Below, piece after piece: positions 9,792-18,509 of a DNA stretch of 59,406 bases. Origin of the DNA: Rhizobium album (GTDB lineage Bacteria > Pseudomonadota > Alphaproteobacteria > Rhizobiales > Rhizobiaceae). The position numbers and the translations under genes are program-made. The notes under the pieces were generated by a model. The model ran no database searches. It saw nothing but the letters and a program-made list of their open reading frames with translations, and was not told the origin of the DNA. How positions within the stretch are numbered: position 1 is the first letter of the stretch; each line of letters begins with the position of its first letter. The DNA lies in the NCBI RefSeq assembly GCF_003122325.1, contig NZ_QFBC01000026.1, positions 1-59,406 of the forward strand, given 5' to 3'.

Positions 9792-11039
9792 ATGTCGATA
9801 TCCCCCTCCCTTCTCTCCATCGATCCCGCCACGCGACACGTTTCGCTCGACGGCCGGGACCCCGCATTCTATTCCGACCCGAACCGGGTCTATGCGGCAT
9901 TGCATGCGCAATGTCCCACCTTCTATTGGCAACAGCAGCGCAAATGGTTCTTCACCGGCTACGACCATGTGAACGCCCTTCTGCGAGACCGGAGTTTCGG
10001 CCGGCAGATCCTGCATATCGCCACGCGTGAAGACCTCGGCATGCCGGCGCCGCTACCCCACACACGGCACTTCGATGCCGCCGAAGCCTATTCGCTGCTG
10101 GAACTGGAGCCGCCGGACCACACCCGCCTGCGCACGCTGGTCAACCGTGCCTTCGTGTCGCGGCATGTGGAAAGGATGAAGCCGGAAATCGCAGCGCTTT
10201 CGCACACCCTGATCGACCGCTTCGAGAAGGACGGCGAAGTCGAGCTGCTCTCGGCCTTCGCCGACGTCATCCCGGTGACGATGATCGCCCGGATGATCGG
10301 CATTCCCGAAGAGATGGGGCCGCAGTTGCTGAAGTGGTCGCATGCCTATGTGCGCATGTACATGTTCGGGCGCACCGAGGCGGATGAATACGCCGCCGAC
10401 CAGGCTGCCAAGGAATTTGCCGACTATGTGCGCAGCATGATCGCCAAGCGCCGCGCCGATCCGCAGGACGACCTGCTCAGCCACATGATCCATACGGAGC
10501 ACAAGGGGCAATATCTCACCGACGACGAGTTGATCTCGACGACGATCGTGCTGCTGAATGCCGGCCACGAGGCGACGGTGCACCAGATCGGCAATTCCGT
10601 CAAAGTCATCCTCGACAGCGATTATGATCCGGCAAAACTGTTTGCCGACGAACAGAGCACCGAGCGCACCGTGGAAGAATCGCTGCGGATCTGCGCCCCG
10701 GTGCACATCTTCCAGCGTTATGCCCTCGAAGACGTGGAACTGGATGGCATCAGCTTCAAGCGCGGCGACACGGCGAGCCTGATCCTCGCCGCCGCCAATC
10801 TCGATCCGCAGAAATTTTCCGATCCGCTGACCTTCAAGCCGGACCGCAAGGAAGCGCCGAACCTGTCCTTCGGCGCCGGCATCCATTTCTGCATTGGCGC
10901 GCCGCTCGCCCGGCTCGAGCTGAACATCGCCCTGCCGATCCTGTTCGAACGCCTGCCGGGGCTGAAACTGGCGGGTACGCCGACGGTCAAGGACGTCTAT
11001 CATTTCCACGGCCTCGACCGGCTCGACCTTCGCTGGTAA
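9792..11039 (+). CDS. Cytochrome P450
   Basis: 415 aa, a soluble bacterial-type P450. The ATG at 9792 is preferred because AGGG lies 9 bases upstream; the in-frame ATG at 9783 touches the Shine-Dalgarno. Hallmarks: I-helix oxygen-activation motif AGHEAT, ExxR as EESLR, and the heme-thiolate loop FGAGIHFCIGAPLARLE with the axial Cys. It inserts one oxygen atom into an unknown substrate using electrons from a ferredoxin/reductase that is not encoded nearby. It follows the diguanylate cyclase with only 21 bases between them, an uncommon pairing. Confidence 0.95.
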   Translation: MSISPSLLSIDPATRHVSLDGRDPAFYSDPNRVYAALHAQCPTFYWQQQRKWFFTGYDHVNALLRDRSFGRQILHIATREDLGMPAPLPHTRHFDAAEAYSLLELEPPDHTRLRTLVNRAFVSRHVERMKPEIAALSHTLIDRFEKDGEVELLSAFADVIPVTMIARMIGIPEEMGPQLLKWSHAYVRMYMFGRTEADEYAADQAAKEFADYVRSMIAKRRADPQDDLLSHMIHTEHKGQYLTDDELISTTIVLLNAGHEATVHQIGNSVKVILDSDYDPAKLFADEQSTERTVEESLRICAPVHIFQRYALEDVELDGISFKRGDTASLILAAANLDPQKFSDPLTFKPDRKEAPNLSFGAGIHFCIGAPLARLELNIALPILFERLPGLKLAGTPTVKDVYHFHGLDRLDLRW

Positions 11040-11082
11040 GGCGGGCCCGAGCTCGGAAACCTCACCGCGAACGTGACCGGCT

Positions 11083-11427
11083 CTACAGCCGGATGACGTA
11101 GTCCTTGCGAGTCGTTTCAATGACTTCCCAGGTTCCCTTGAAGCCGGGCTTGACGATGAGGCGGCTGCCTGCCTTGAGGTGGATCGGCTCGCCGCCCTCC
11201 TCGGTCAGCACCGAATGGCCTTCCATGACGTGGAAATACTCCCATTCGTCATAAGAGACATGCCATTTGCCGGGGGTCGCCTCCCAGATACCGGCATAGA
11301 CGCCGCCTTCCGCTTCGTCGATGTTCCAGGTGCGGAACTGCGGCGTGCCGGAGATCACTTTTTCCGGCGCCGGCGCACCGGCTTCGACGGCAACGCCGGC
11401 GAGGTCGAAAGTCAGGAACGTGGTCAT
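11083..11427 (-). CDS. Small cupin-domain protein (EutQ/DUF861-like)
   Basis: 114 aa starting MTTFLTFDLAGV with GGAG upstream; the longer frame to 11565 runs into the preceding gene and lacks a start signal. A single cupin barrel is indicated by GKWHVSYDEWEYFHVMEGHSVLT and GSRLIVKPGFKGTWEV. Such monodomain cupins bind a metal or small acid and are often of unknown function. It lies 88 bases downstream of the O-acetylhomoserine sulfhydrylase gene on the same strand, past a hairpin and a 14-bp tandem repeat. Confidence 0.85.
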   Translation of the reverse strand: MTTFLTFDLAGVAVEAGAPAPEKVISGTPQFRTWNIDEAEGGVYAGIWEATPGKWHVSYDEWEYFHVMEGHSVLTEEGGEPIHLKAGSRLIVKPGFKGTWEVIETTRKDYVIRL

Positions 11428-11441
11428 GAAAACTCCATCGG

Positions 11442-11483
11442 GATGAGGCGGGCGGGATGAGGCGGGCGGGATAAGGCGGGCGG
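11442..11483. repeat. Three tandem copies of a 14-bp unit
   Basis: The unit GATGAGGCGGGCGG is repeated at 11442-11455 and 11456-11469, and with one change (GATAAGG...) at 11470-11483. The array lies between the sulfhydrylase stop and the cupin start, just before the cupin ribosome-binding site. Confidence 0.9.
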
Positions 11484-11506
11484 AACTGCTTCGCGGATCC
11501 GCCCGC
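11476..11506 (-). terminator. Hairpin between the sulfhydrylase and cupin genes
   Basis: Perfect 9-bp arms GCGGGCGGA (11476-11484) and TCCGCCCGC (11498-11506) lie 10 bases after the upstream stop. No U-tract follows, so it may attenuate or stabilise rather than terminate. Confidence 0.5.
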
Positions 11507-11515
11507 GATTGGGGA

Positions 11516-12799
11516 TCAGAGCTTGCCGAGGGACTGCTCCAGGTCGGCGATGATGTCGGCGGCATCCTCGATGCCGATCGACAGGCGCACCACGTCGGGG
11601 CCGGCGCCGGCGGAGGTCTGCTGGTCCTCGGTCAACTGGCGATGGGTCGTGGAGGCCGGATGGATGACCAGCGACCGCGTGTCGCCGATGTTGGCAAGGT
11701 GCGAGAACAGTTGCAGGCCCTCGACCAGCTTCTTGCCGGCCTCGTAACCGCCCTTGACACCGAAGGTGAAGACGGAACCGGCGCCGTTCGGCGAATAACG
11801 CTGCTGCAGGGCGTGGTTGGGATCGTCTTCGAGACCGGCATAATTGACCCAGGCCACCTGCGGATTGCCTTTCAGCCATTTGGCTACGGCGAGCGCATTG
11901 TCGCAATGGCGCTGCATGCGCAAGGGAAGCGTCTCGATGCCGGTCAGCAGCAGGAAAGCGTTGAACGGCGAGATCGACGGCCCGAAATCGCGCAGGCCCA
12001 GCACCCGGCAGGCGATGGCGAAGGCGAAGTTGCCGAAGGTGGCATGCAGCACCATGCCGGCATATTCCGGGCGCGGTTCCGACAGCATCGGATAGTTGCC
12101 GGATTTCGACCAGTCGAAGGTGCCGCCATCGACGATGATGCCGCCCATGGAATTGCCGTGGCCGCCCATGAACTTGGTCAGCGAATGCACGACGATGTCG
12201 GCGCCGTGTTCCAGCGGACGGATGAGATAAGGGCTTGCCATGGTGTTGTCGACGATCAGCGGAATGCCGTGCCTGCGCGCCACCTCGGCGATCGCCGCGA
12301 TATCGACGAAGGTGCCGCCGGGATTGGCGAGGCTCTCGATGAAGATGCCGCGGGTGCGCTCGTCGATCTGGCTTTCGAAATTGGCCGGATCGGCGGGGTC
12401 GGCCCAGCGCACCTGCCAGCCGAAATTCTTGAAGGCATGGCCGAACTGGTTGATCGAGCCGCCGTAGAGCCTTCGCGCCGCGATAAAATTGTCGCCCGGC
12501 TGCATGATCGTGTGGAAGACGAGCAACTGCGCGGCATGGCCGGAGGCGACGGCAAGCGCCGCCGTGCCGCCTTCGAGCGCCGCAACGCGCTCTTCCAGCA
12601 CCGCCTGCGTCGGGTTCATGATCCGGGTGTAGATGTTGCCGAACTGCTGCAGGCCGAACAGCGCCGCCGCATGGTCGGCGTCGTTGAAGACGAAGGACGT
12701 GGTCTGATAGATCGGCGTCGTCCGCGCGCCGGTCGTGGGATCGGGCTGGGCGCCGGCATGGATGGCGAGCGTGCTGAAACCCGGACTGTCTTTCGGCAT
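11516..12799 (-). CDS. metY: O-acetylhomoserine sulfhydrylase (aminocarboxypropyltransferase)
   Basis: 427 aa, the usual length. The start at 12799 is fixed by GGGAGG nine bases upstream. It belongs to the Cys/Met-metabolism PLP family: [12 protein letters not shown] near the N-terminus, [15 protein letters not shown], the PLP lysine in [13 protein letters not shown], and the C-terminal [14 protein letters not shown] region that separates the O-acetylhomoserine branch from cystathionine enzymes. It converts O-acetylhomoserine plus sulfide to homocysteine in methionine synthesis. The CoA-binding gene lies 88 bases upstream on the same strand, an arrangement common in alphaproteobacteria. No SAM riboswitch was recognisable in the short leader. 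Confidence 0.93.
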   Translation of the reverse strand: MPKDSPGFSTLAIHAGAQPDPTTGARTTPIYQTTSFVFNDADHAAALFGLQQFGNIYTRIMNPTQAVLEERVAALEGGTAALAVASGHAAQLLVFHTIMQPGDNFIAARRLYGGSINQFGHAFKNFGWQVRWADPADPANFESQIDERTRGIFIESLANPGGTFVDIAAIAEVARRHGIPLIVDNTMASPYLIRPLEHGADIVVHSLTKFMGGHGNSMGGIIVDGGTFDWSKSGNYPMLSEPRPEYAGMVLHATFGNFAFAIACRVLGLRDFGPSISPFNAFLLLTGIETLPLRMQRHCDNALAVAKWLKGNPQVAWVNYAGLEDDPNHALQQRYSPNGAGSVFTFGVKGGYEAGKKLVEGLQLFSHLANIGDTRSLVIHPASTTHRQLTEDQQTSAGAGPDVVRLSIGIEDAADIIADLEQSLGKL

Positions 12800-12887
12800 G
12801 GAATCCTCCCTTTTTGTCGGGCGGATATTAGCCAATTCGATCCGGATGTGAATCGCTAAGTTGCCGGCATCCGCCGCCGCTTCCCCG

Positions 12888-13316
12888 TCAGTTCACGAGG
12901 CGCGGATATTCGATGGCCGGGCAGCGGTTCATGACCACCTGCAGGCCGGCAGCTTCCGCCTTTGCGGCGGCAACGTCATCACGGACGCTCAATTGCCCCC
13001 AGATGACTTTCGGTTTCTGCGGCAGCGCCAGCACGTCGTCGACGATCGCCGGCAAGTATTCCGCCGCCCGGAAGACATCCACCATGTCGACCGGTCCGGG
13101 AATATCGGCGAGCGTCGCATAGACGGTCTGGCCGAGGATTTCCTTGCCGGCCTGCCCCGGATTGACGGGGATGACCTTGTACCCGCGGCCGAGCAGGAAC
13201 TTCATGACCCCGTAGCTCGGGCGCTCGGCATTCGGCGATGCGCCGAGCAAGGCAATCGTCTTCACCGACGTCAGAATGCCGCTGATATAATTATCGTCAT
13301 AACGATCATGGTTCAT
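12888..13316 (-). CDS. CoA-binding (YccU-like) protein
   Basis: 142 aa starting MNHDRYDDNYISGILTS, with GAGG before the ATG. A single Rossmann-fold CoA-binding domain is visible: TIALLGASPNAERPSYGVMK, then KVIPVNPGQAGKEILGQ, VDMVDVFRAAEYLP and VIWGQLSVRDDVA. Members bind CoA but their function is poorly defined. Co-orientation with the sulfhydrylase gene suggests a link to sulfur or acyl metabolism. The C-terminal VVMNRCPAIEYPRL is conserved in this small family. Confidence 0.9.
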   Translation of the reverse strand: MNHDRYDDNYISGILTSVKTIALLGASPNAERPSYGVMKFLLGRGYKVIPVNPGQAGKEILGQTVYATLADIPGPVDMVDVFRAAEYLPAIVDDVLALPQKPKVIWGQLSVRDDVAAAKAEAAGLQVVMNRCPAIEYPRLVN

Positions 13317-13397
13317 GAAACTTTTTCCTCGCCGCCTTCGTTGAGTCGCAACCTTGTGGAGATATAAGTGCCTCCCCCCGGGAAAAGGACCCGTCCA

Positions 13398-13730
13398 ATG
13401 AAAAAAATCGCCGTTGCCAGGGCGTTTGCCGTCGCCGTCTCCGCTCTCTCCGTCTCGGAACAGGCGCATGCGATTTCCCGTTACAATTCACTGTCGATGA
13501 GTTGCGCCGAGGCGCGGGCGACGGTGCAGCGCGAGGGTGCGGCGATCCTGCGTTATCCGTCGAAGCGTGTCGCCGGCATGACGCTTTACGATCGCGCCGT
13601 GCGCAACAGCGCCCAATGCGGCAACTACGAGTTCGCCGACCTGAAATCCCTGCCGACGTCGGACGATCCCAAATGCGTGATACGCGTCTGCGTTCCGAAG
13701 ACCGACGATGACTGGTGGCTGCGCCCCTGA
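13398..13730 (+). CDS. Small secreted cysteine-containing protein of unknown function
   Basis: 110 aa. The ATG at 13398 follows AAAGGA. A signal peptide of about 25 residues (MKKIAVARAFAVAVSALS..., cleavage after AHA) precedes an 85-residue mature chain with four cysteines (SCAEAR, SAQCGNYE, DPKCVIRVC) that could form two periplasmic disulfides. Short basic or cysteine-rich secreted proteins of this kind are widespread in rhizobia without known function. It is divergent from the CoA-binding gene. Confidence 0.75.
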   Translation: MKKIAVARAFAVAVSALSVSEQAHAISRYNSLSMSCAEARATVQREGAAILRYPSKRVAGMTLYDRAVRNSAQCGNYEFADLKSLPTSDDPKCVIRVCVPKTDDDWWLRP

Positions 13731-14004
13731 GTTGAAAGTTCTATGTAAGTCCTGTGTTTGTATCCTTATTGTTCCCTGCATTATTAGAATCATCTTATGG
13801 TTGCCCTCAGGAAATTAGATCGACTTATGGATGTATTTTCATTTTGATTCTAAGGTAGCGTGCAGCGAATCGCCCCCTGGCCCGGCAGTAAAACTGGTGG
13901 TTCGGCGAGATCCTTAGAAATCCGATTGCGCCCGTACAGATTTTAGGCCAAACCTGCGCCGATTTTCGGCTTCCGGGCGTTCGCCCCCTTGAGGTTTTCC
14001 CTCC

Positions 14005-14841
14005 ATGTCTGCGGACGTCATCGTTCTTGTGCTGTTCGGCGCATTGTTGCACGCGACGTGGAATGCCATCGTCAAGGCTGGTAGCGACAAGTCGCTGGGC
14101 GCTGCGATGATCTCGGCCGGCGCCGGCGTCTCGGCATTGCCGTTCGTGTTTTTCCTGCCGCTTCCGAATGCAGCGGCGGTGCCGTTCATCCTCGCATCCG
14201 CCGTGCTGCAGTTCGCCTATTTCCAGCTTGTGGCTGCCGCTTACAAGGCCGGCGATATAGGCCTCGTCTATCCGCTGATGCGCGGCGTCGCACCCTTGAT
14301 CGTCGCCGCCACCAGTGGGCTGATCCTGAAGGAACATCTGAGCCTCGGCACCTATGTCGGCATCGCGACGATTTCCGCCGGCATCCTGACGCTCGCCTTC
14401 GAAGCACGCGCCGGCGGCCGGACGGCGATCCTGCTGGCTCTCGCCAATGCCGTCGTCATCGCCACCTATACCTTCGTCGACGGCATCGGCGCCCGCGCCG
14501 CCGGGAACGCGGTGTCCTATACGTTGTGGATGTCGCTGCTGCCGCCGGTGCTGCTGTTCGCCTGGGCCTTCTCCCGGCGCGGCGTCGGCCCGGTGCTGAT
14601 CTATGTGCGCTTCAACTGGGGGCGCGGCCTGCTGGGCGGCGCCGGCTCCATCGCCTCCTACGGGCTTGCCCTGTGGGCAATGACCAAGGCGCCGGTCGCC
14701 ACCGTCGCGGCGCTGCGCGAAACCGCGATCCTGTTCGCCATCGTCATCTCCGTCGTCTTCCTGAAGGAGAAGGCGAGCATCTGGCGCTACGTCGCCGCCG
14801 GCGTCATCGCCTGCGGCGTGCTGATCATGCGGCTCGGCTGA
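14005..14841 (+). CDS. EamA/DMT-family permease
   Basis: 278 aa, with about ten hydrophobic helices in two homologous halves (EamA repeats), ending in VVFLKEKASIWRYVAAGVIACGVLIMRLG-type sequence where the acidic ILKEH/VFLKEK motif recurs in both halves. This is an inner-membrane drug/metabolite-transporter protein; the substrate cannot be predicted. It ends exactly one base before the stop of the convergent enoyl-CoA hydratase homologue, with no space for a separate terminator. The 274 bases upstream are AT-rich and hold no gene. Confidence 0.9.
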   Translation: MSADVIVLVLFGALLHATWNAIVKAGSDKSLGAAMISAGAGVSALPFVFFLPLPNAAAVPFILASAVLQFAYFQLVAAAYKAGDIGLVYPLMRGVAPLIVAATSGLILKEHLSLGTYVGIATISAGILTLAFEARAGGRTAILLALANAVVIATYTFVDGIGARAAGNAVSYTLWMSLLPPVLLFAWAFSRRGVGPVLIYVRFNWGRGLLGGAGSIASYGLALWAMTKAPVATVAALRETAILFAIVISVVFLKEKASIWRYVAAGVIACGVLIMRLG

Positions 14842-15675
14842 TCATTCGCCTTTCCATTCCGGGTGCCGCTTTTCGAGGAAGGCACCGATGCCTTCTTCCG
14901 CATCCCGGGCCAGCATGTTCTCGACCATGACGCTGGCGGCGTAGTCGTAGGCCTCCTCCAGCGGCATGTCGATCTGGCGGTAAAAGGCCTCCTTGCCGAT
15001 CTTCAGCGTCAGCGGCGACTTGCCGGCGATCACCGAGGCATATTTGTTCACCACCTGCGTCAGGTACTGCTTCGGCACGATGCGGTTGACGAGGCCGAAA
15101 TCCTTGGCGGTGGAGGCGTCGATCGTCTCGCCGGTCAACAGCATCTCCATCGCCTGCTTGCGATGGGCGGCACGCGACACGGCCACCATCGGCGTCGAGC
15201 AGAACAGGCCGATATTGACGCCCGGCGTGCAGAAGGCCGAGGTGTCGGTGCAGATCGCCAGGTCGCAGGAGGCGACGAGCTGGCACCCCGCCGCCGTCGC
15301 CAGCCCGTCGATCTCGGCGATCACGGGTTTCGGCAGGTGGGTGATCTTCAGCATCAGCGCGGCGCACAGGCGCATCGTCCGTTCGAAGAAGGCACGACCG
15401 CGATCGGCATCGTCGCGATGCGCCGTCATCTCCTTGAGGTCATGACCGGCCGAAAACAGTTTTCCCGCAGCGGCGATGATCACCACCCGGACCTGCCTGT
15501 CGGCGCCGGCACGGTCGAGTTCGGCGGACAGGGTTTCCATCAGCGCGATCGACAGGACGTTGGCCGGCGGATTGTTGAGCGTCAGCCGCAGGATGCCATC
15601 GGCAAGATCGGCCGTCACCAGCGCCCCGATCGTTTCCGATGCACCATCCTTCTTGAACGAAACAACTTCGGCCAT
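14842..15675 (-). CDS. Enoyl-CoA hydratase/isomerase family protein, ECHDC3-like
   Basis: 277 aa. The start at 15675 has a perfect AAGGAGG; the longer frame to 15714 does not. It has the crotonase fold with oxyanion-hole segments SAGHDLKEMT and GLATAAGCQLVASCD. The two glutamates of true enoyl-CoA hydratases are not conserved: the first is Gln in GCQLV and the second is Gly in CTPGVNIGLFCSTP. That second motif is characteristic of the ECHDC3-type subfamily. It is probably a CoA-thioester-binding protein whose reaction is not classical hydration. It is divergent from the thioesterase gene, which may act on related CoA esters. Confidence 0.88.
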   Translation of the reverse strand: MAEVVSFKKDGASETIGALVTADLADGILRLTLNNPPANVLSIALMETLSAELDRAGADRQVRVVIIAAAGKLFSAGHDLKEMTAHRDDADRGRAFFERTMRLCAALMLKITHLPKPVIAEIDGLATAAGCQLVASCDLAICTDTSAFCTPGVNIGLFCSTPMVAVSRAAHRKQAMEMLLTGETIDASTAKDFGLVNRIVPKQYLTQVVNKYASVIAGKSPLTLKIGKEAFYRQIDMPLEEAYDYAASVMVENMLARDAEEGIGAFLEKRHPEWKGE

Positions 15676-15749
15676 ACCGTCTTCCTCCTTGAGCTTTGCC
15701 TTTCTTACTGCCATGGAAAGCCGAAAGGAAGCCAGAACGGAGCCGCGGC

Positions 15750-16175
15750 ATGATACCGGTGATGACCATCGACGAACTCCACGCCTTCCTGGAGACGGAT
15801 TTTCCGCAGATCCACACGGACGGTCGCGTCTTCACCATCATCGCTATCGAGCCCGGTGTCGTGCGCATGCGTTTCGACCCGGCCGAACGCCACCTGCGCC
15901 CCGGCGGCACGGTGTCCGGCCCGGCCCTGTTCACGCTTGCCGACGTCGCCGCCTATGCCGCCGTGCTCGCCCATATCGGCCCGGTGGCGCTGGCGGTGAC
16001 GACAAACCTCAACATCAATTTCCTGCGCCTGCCGAAGCCGGAACCCGTCACCTGCGCATGCCGCATCCTCAAACTCGGCAAACGTCTGGCCGTACTGGAT
16101 GCCTCGATCTACCAGCAAGATGCCGGCAAACTGGTGGCACATGCCACCGCCACCTATTCGATTCCGCCGCGATAA
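15750..16175 (+). CDS. PaaI-type hotdog-fold thioesterase
   Basis: 141 aa. The ATG at 15750 is preferred (GGAG at 8 bases); another ATG lies four codons on. The hotdog core is seen in HLRPGGTVSGPALFTLADVAAYAAV and VALAVTTNLNINFLRLPKPE, with the PGGTVSGP turn typical of acyl-CoA thioesterases of the PaaI family. It probably hydrolyses acyl- or aryl-CoA esters. It is divergent from the ECHDC3-like gene with 74 bases between starts. Confidence 0.88.
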   Translation: MIPVMTIDELHAFLETDFPQIHTDGRVFTIIAIEPGVVRMRFDPAERHLRPGGTVSGPALFTLADVAAYAAVLAHIGPVALAVTTNLNINFLRLPKPEPVTCACRILKLGKRLAVLDASIYQQDAGKLVAHATATYSIPPR

Positions 16176-16179
16176 TTTG

Positions 16180-16195
16180 TGGTATCAATATACCA
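16180..16195. promoter_or_regulatory. Short dyad upstream of the ribosomal protein promoter
   Basis: TGGTAT-CAAT-ATACCA lies 5 bases after the thioesterase stop and about 60 bases before the -35 box. It could be an operator or a weak terminator; there is no U-tract. Confidence 0.35.
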
Positions 16196-16252
16196 TACAT
16201 TCAAGCCATTGATTTTACTTGTTTAATTTTTCGACATGCAAAATCGGCAAGC

Positions 16253-16281
16253 TTGACGGTTCCAAGCCGCACCAGTATAAG
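16253..16281 (+). promoter_or_regulatory. Sigma-70 promoter of rplM-rpsI
   Basis: TTGACG and TATAAG are separated by exactly 17 bases, giving a leader of about 120 bases before rplM. This is the best promoter seen in the window. Confidence 0.75.
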
Positions 16282-16410
16282 CCGCGATGAATTGCTAACC
16301 CTCGCCTTCGGGCGTCGTCGCATTCGTTTTGGATCGGTTCTTCCCTCCAATCAAGCAACAAGAAACGCCCCTCGCCTCGCGGTGACGGGGTCCAGATAGA
16401 GAGTAACACA

Positions 16411-16875
16411 ATGGCTACCTTCGTTCAGAAGCCCGCTGAGGTGGAAAAGAAGTGGATCATCATCGACGCCGAAGGCCTCGTTGTCGGTCGCCTCGCCACC
16501 ATCATTGCCAACCGTCTGCGCGGCAAGCATAAGGCAACCTACACCCCCCACGTCGACGACGGCGACAACGTCATCGTCATCAACGCGGAAAAGGTTGCTC
16601 TGACCGGCAACAAGTATGCCGACAAGAAGTACTACTGGCACACCGGTTATCCGGGTGGCATCAAGGAGCGCACGGCTCGCCAGATCATCGAAGGCCGCTT
16701 CCCGGAGCGCGTCATCGAGAAGGCCGTCGAGCGCATGATTCCGCGCGGCCCGCTCGGCCGTCGCCAGATGAAGAACCTGCGTGTCTACGCCGGCACCAAT
16801 CATCCGCATGAAGCCCAGCAGCCCGCCGTCCTCGACGTCGCCAAGCTGAACACCAAGAACGTAAGGAGCGCCTGA
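16411..16875 (+). CDS. rplM: 50S ribosomal protein L13
   Basis: 154 aa, the usual length. It shows the L13 signature [21 protein letters not shown] and the N-terminal [18 protein letters not shown]. It is an early-assembling 23S rRNA-binding protein of the large subunit. First gene of the conserved rplM-rpsI operon, with two bases between the stop and the next start. A strong promoter lies upstream. Confidence 0.98.
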   Translation: MATFVQKPAEVEKKWIIIDAEGLVVGRLATIIANRLRGKHKATYTPHVDDGDNVIVINAEKVALTGNKYADKKYYWHTGYPGGIKERTARQIIEGRFPERVIEKAVERMIPRGPLGRRQMKNLRVYAGTNHPHEAQQPAVLDVAKLNTKNVRSA

Positions 16876-16877
16876 TC

Positions 16878-17342
16878 ATGGCCGATCTTTCTTCCCTGAA
16901 GGACCTTGCCTCGACCGAGACTGCCGCTCCGGCTCACGTCCGCAAGGTTGATGCACAGGGCCGTTCCTATGCGACCGGCAAGCGCAAGAACGCCGTCGCC
17001 CGCGTCTGGGTCAAGCCGGGTTCCGGCAAGATCACGGTCAACGGCAAGGAATTCGCCGCTTACTTCGCACGCCCGGTGCTGCAGATGATCCTGCGCCAGC
17101 CGATCGTCGCTGTTGCCCGTGACGGCCAGTTCGACATCGACGCGACCGTTGCCGGCGGCGGCCTTTCCGGCCAGGCCGGTGCCGTTCGTCACGGCATCTC
17201 CAAGGCACTGACCTACTTCGAGCCGGGCCTGCGCTCGGTGCTGAAGAAGGGCGGCTTCCTGACCCGCGACAGCCGCGTCGTCGAACGCAAGAAGTACGGC
17301 AAGGCCAAGGCCCGTCGTTCGTTCCAGTTCTCGAAGCGTTAA
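16878..17342 (+). CDS. rpsI: 30S ribosomal protein S9
   Basis: 154 aa. After an N-terminal extension of about 25 residues common in alphaproteobacteria comes the S9 core ([28 protein letters not shown] is the conserved opening, in shorter pieces [13 protein letters not shown] and [15 protein letters not shown]). The C-terminal basic tail [17 protein letters not shown] reaches the P-site tRNA. Translated together with rplM; an intrinsic terminator follows. Confidence 0.98.
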   Translation: MADLSSLKDLASTETAAPAHVRKVDAQGRSYATGKRKNAVARVWVKPGSGKITVNGKEFAAYFARPVLQMILRQPIVAVARDGQFDIDATVAGGGLSGQAGAVRHGISKALTYFEPGLRSVLKKGGFLTRDSRVVERKKYGKAKARRSFQFSKR

Positions 17343-17368
17343 TCGCTTCAAGACTATGGACTATCGAA

Positions 17369-17394
17369 AAGGCGGGGCTCGGCTCCGCCTTTTT
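17369..17394 (+). terminator. rplM-rpsI terminator
   Basis: An AAGGCGG/CCGCCTT stem is followed by TTTTTG, 27 bases after the rpsI stop. Confidence 0.9.
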
Positions 17395-17478
17395 GTTTTG
17401 GGCACCGCCGCTTGCGTGTCCTGCATCGCTCGCTTAACAAATCTCCGACCATTCGTTTCGAAGAGAGTGAGAAGCCTG

Positions 17479-18429
17479 ATGGCCAAGACCATTGATCACG
17501 CCTTCACCGCCAAGACGCTGACCTCGGCGGCCACGGACCCCACCTATGCCGGCACGCTGTCCTTCATGCGGCGGAAATATTCCAAGCAGGTGAAGGGCAC
17601 GGATGCCGTGATCTGGGGCATACCCTTCGATGCCGCCACCTCCAACCGTCCCGGCGCCCGTTTCGGGCCGCAGGCGATCCGCCGTGCTTCGGCGATCTTC
17701 GACAACGATCCGCAATATCCGTTTTCGCGCGACCTGTTCGAGGCGATGTCGGTGGTCGACTACGGCGACTGCCTGCTCGACTACGGCAACCACTGGAAGA
17801 CGCCCGCGACGATCGAGAAGGAGACGGCCAGGCTGCTCTCCGGCACCGATTTCCTGCTGACGCTCGGCGGCGATCATTTCATCACCTGGCCGCTGCTGAA
17901 AGCGCATGCGGCCAAGCACGGTCCCCTCGCCCTGGTGCAATTCGATGCCCATCAGGATACATGGTTCGATGACGCCAAGCGCATCGACCACGGCTCCTTC
18001 GTCGCCCGCGCCGTGCGTGACGGCATCATCGATCCGGCCCGCTCGATCCAGATCGGTATCCGCACCCATGCTCCGGAAAATTTCGGGGTGAGGATCGTCT
18101 ACGGCCACGAGGTCGAGGACATGTCGGCTGCCGATATCGCCGCGACGATCCTGTCGCACACGGCGGGTGCGCCCGCCTACCTCACCTTCGATATCGACTG
18201 CCTCGATCCGGCCTTCGCGCCGGGAACCGGCACGCCGGTCGCGGGCGGGCCGTCCAGTGCCAAGATCCTCTCGGTGCTGCAGCGGTTGAAGCAGCTCGAT
18301 ATCCGCGGCGCCGACGTGGTGGAGGTGGCACCGGCCTACGACCACGCCGACATCACCGCCATTGCCGGGGCGACGGTGGCGATGTATATGCTCGGCCTGC
18401 GCGCCGAGCGGCTGGCCCGCTTCCGGTGA
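17479..18429 (+). CDS. speB: Agmatinase (ureohydrolase family)
   Basis: 316 aa from the ATG at 17479; a longer frame from 17356 would overlap the rpsI terminator and is rejected. The manganese-binding motifs of ureohydrolases are all present: LGGDHF, QFDAHQDT and FDIDCLDP. SNRPGARFGPQAIR in the substrate loop fits agmatinases. Predicted reaction: agmatine to putrescine and urea, linking arginine to polyamines. argC lies 80 bases downstream on the same strand, so arginine synthesis and catabolism genes are adjacent. Guanidinobutyrase or proclavaminate amidino hydrolase remain possible, because this family is hard to split by sequence. Confidence 0.88.
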   Translation: MAKTIDHAFTAKTLTSAATDPTYAGTLSFMRRKYSKQVKGTDAVIWGIPFDAATSNRPGARFGPQAIRRASAIFDNDPQYPFSRDLFEAMSVVDYGDCLLDYGNHWKTPATIEKETARLLSGTDFLLTLGGDHFITWPLLKAHAAKHGPLALVQFDAHQDTWFDDAKRIDHGSFVARAVRDGIIDPARSIQIGIRTHAPENFGVRIVYGHEVEDMSAADIAATILSHTAGAPAYLTFDIDCLDPAFAPGTGTPVAGGPSSAKILSVLQRLKQLDIRGADVVEVAPAYDHADITAIAGATVAMYMLGLRAERLARFR

Positions 18430-18509
18430 CAGCGTTAAGAAAATGAATCAGAGGCTTGTTATCCTGATTCCGGAACCTTTCCCAAACCCTTGAAAAGGCA
18501 GGAGCTCAT

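Noticed and set aside
12800-12887. SAM-II riboswitch before the O-acetylhomoserine sulfhydrylase gene
   Set aside because: The leader contains AAAAAGGG but not the conserved pseudoknot arms, and only 88 bases separate it from the previous gene.
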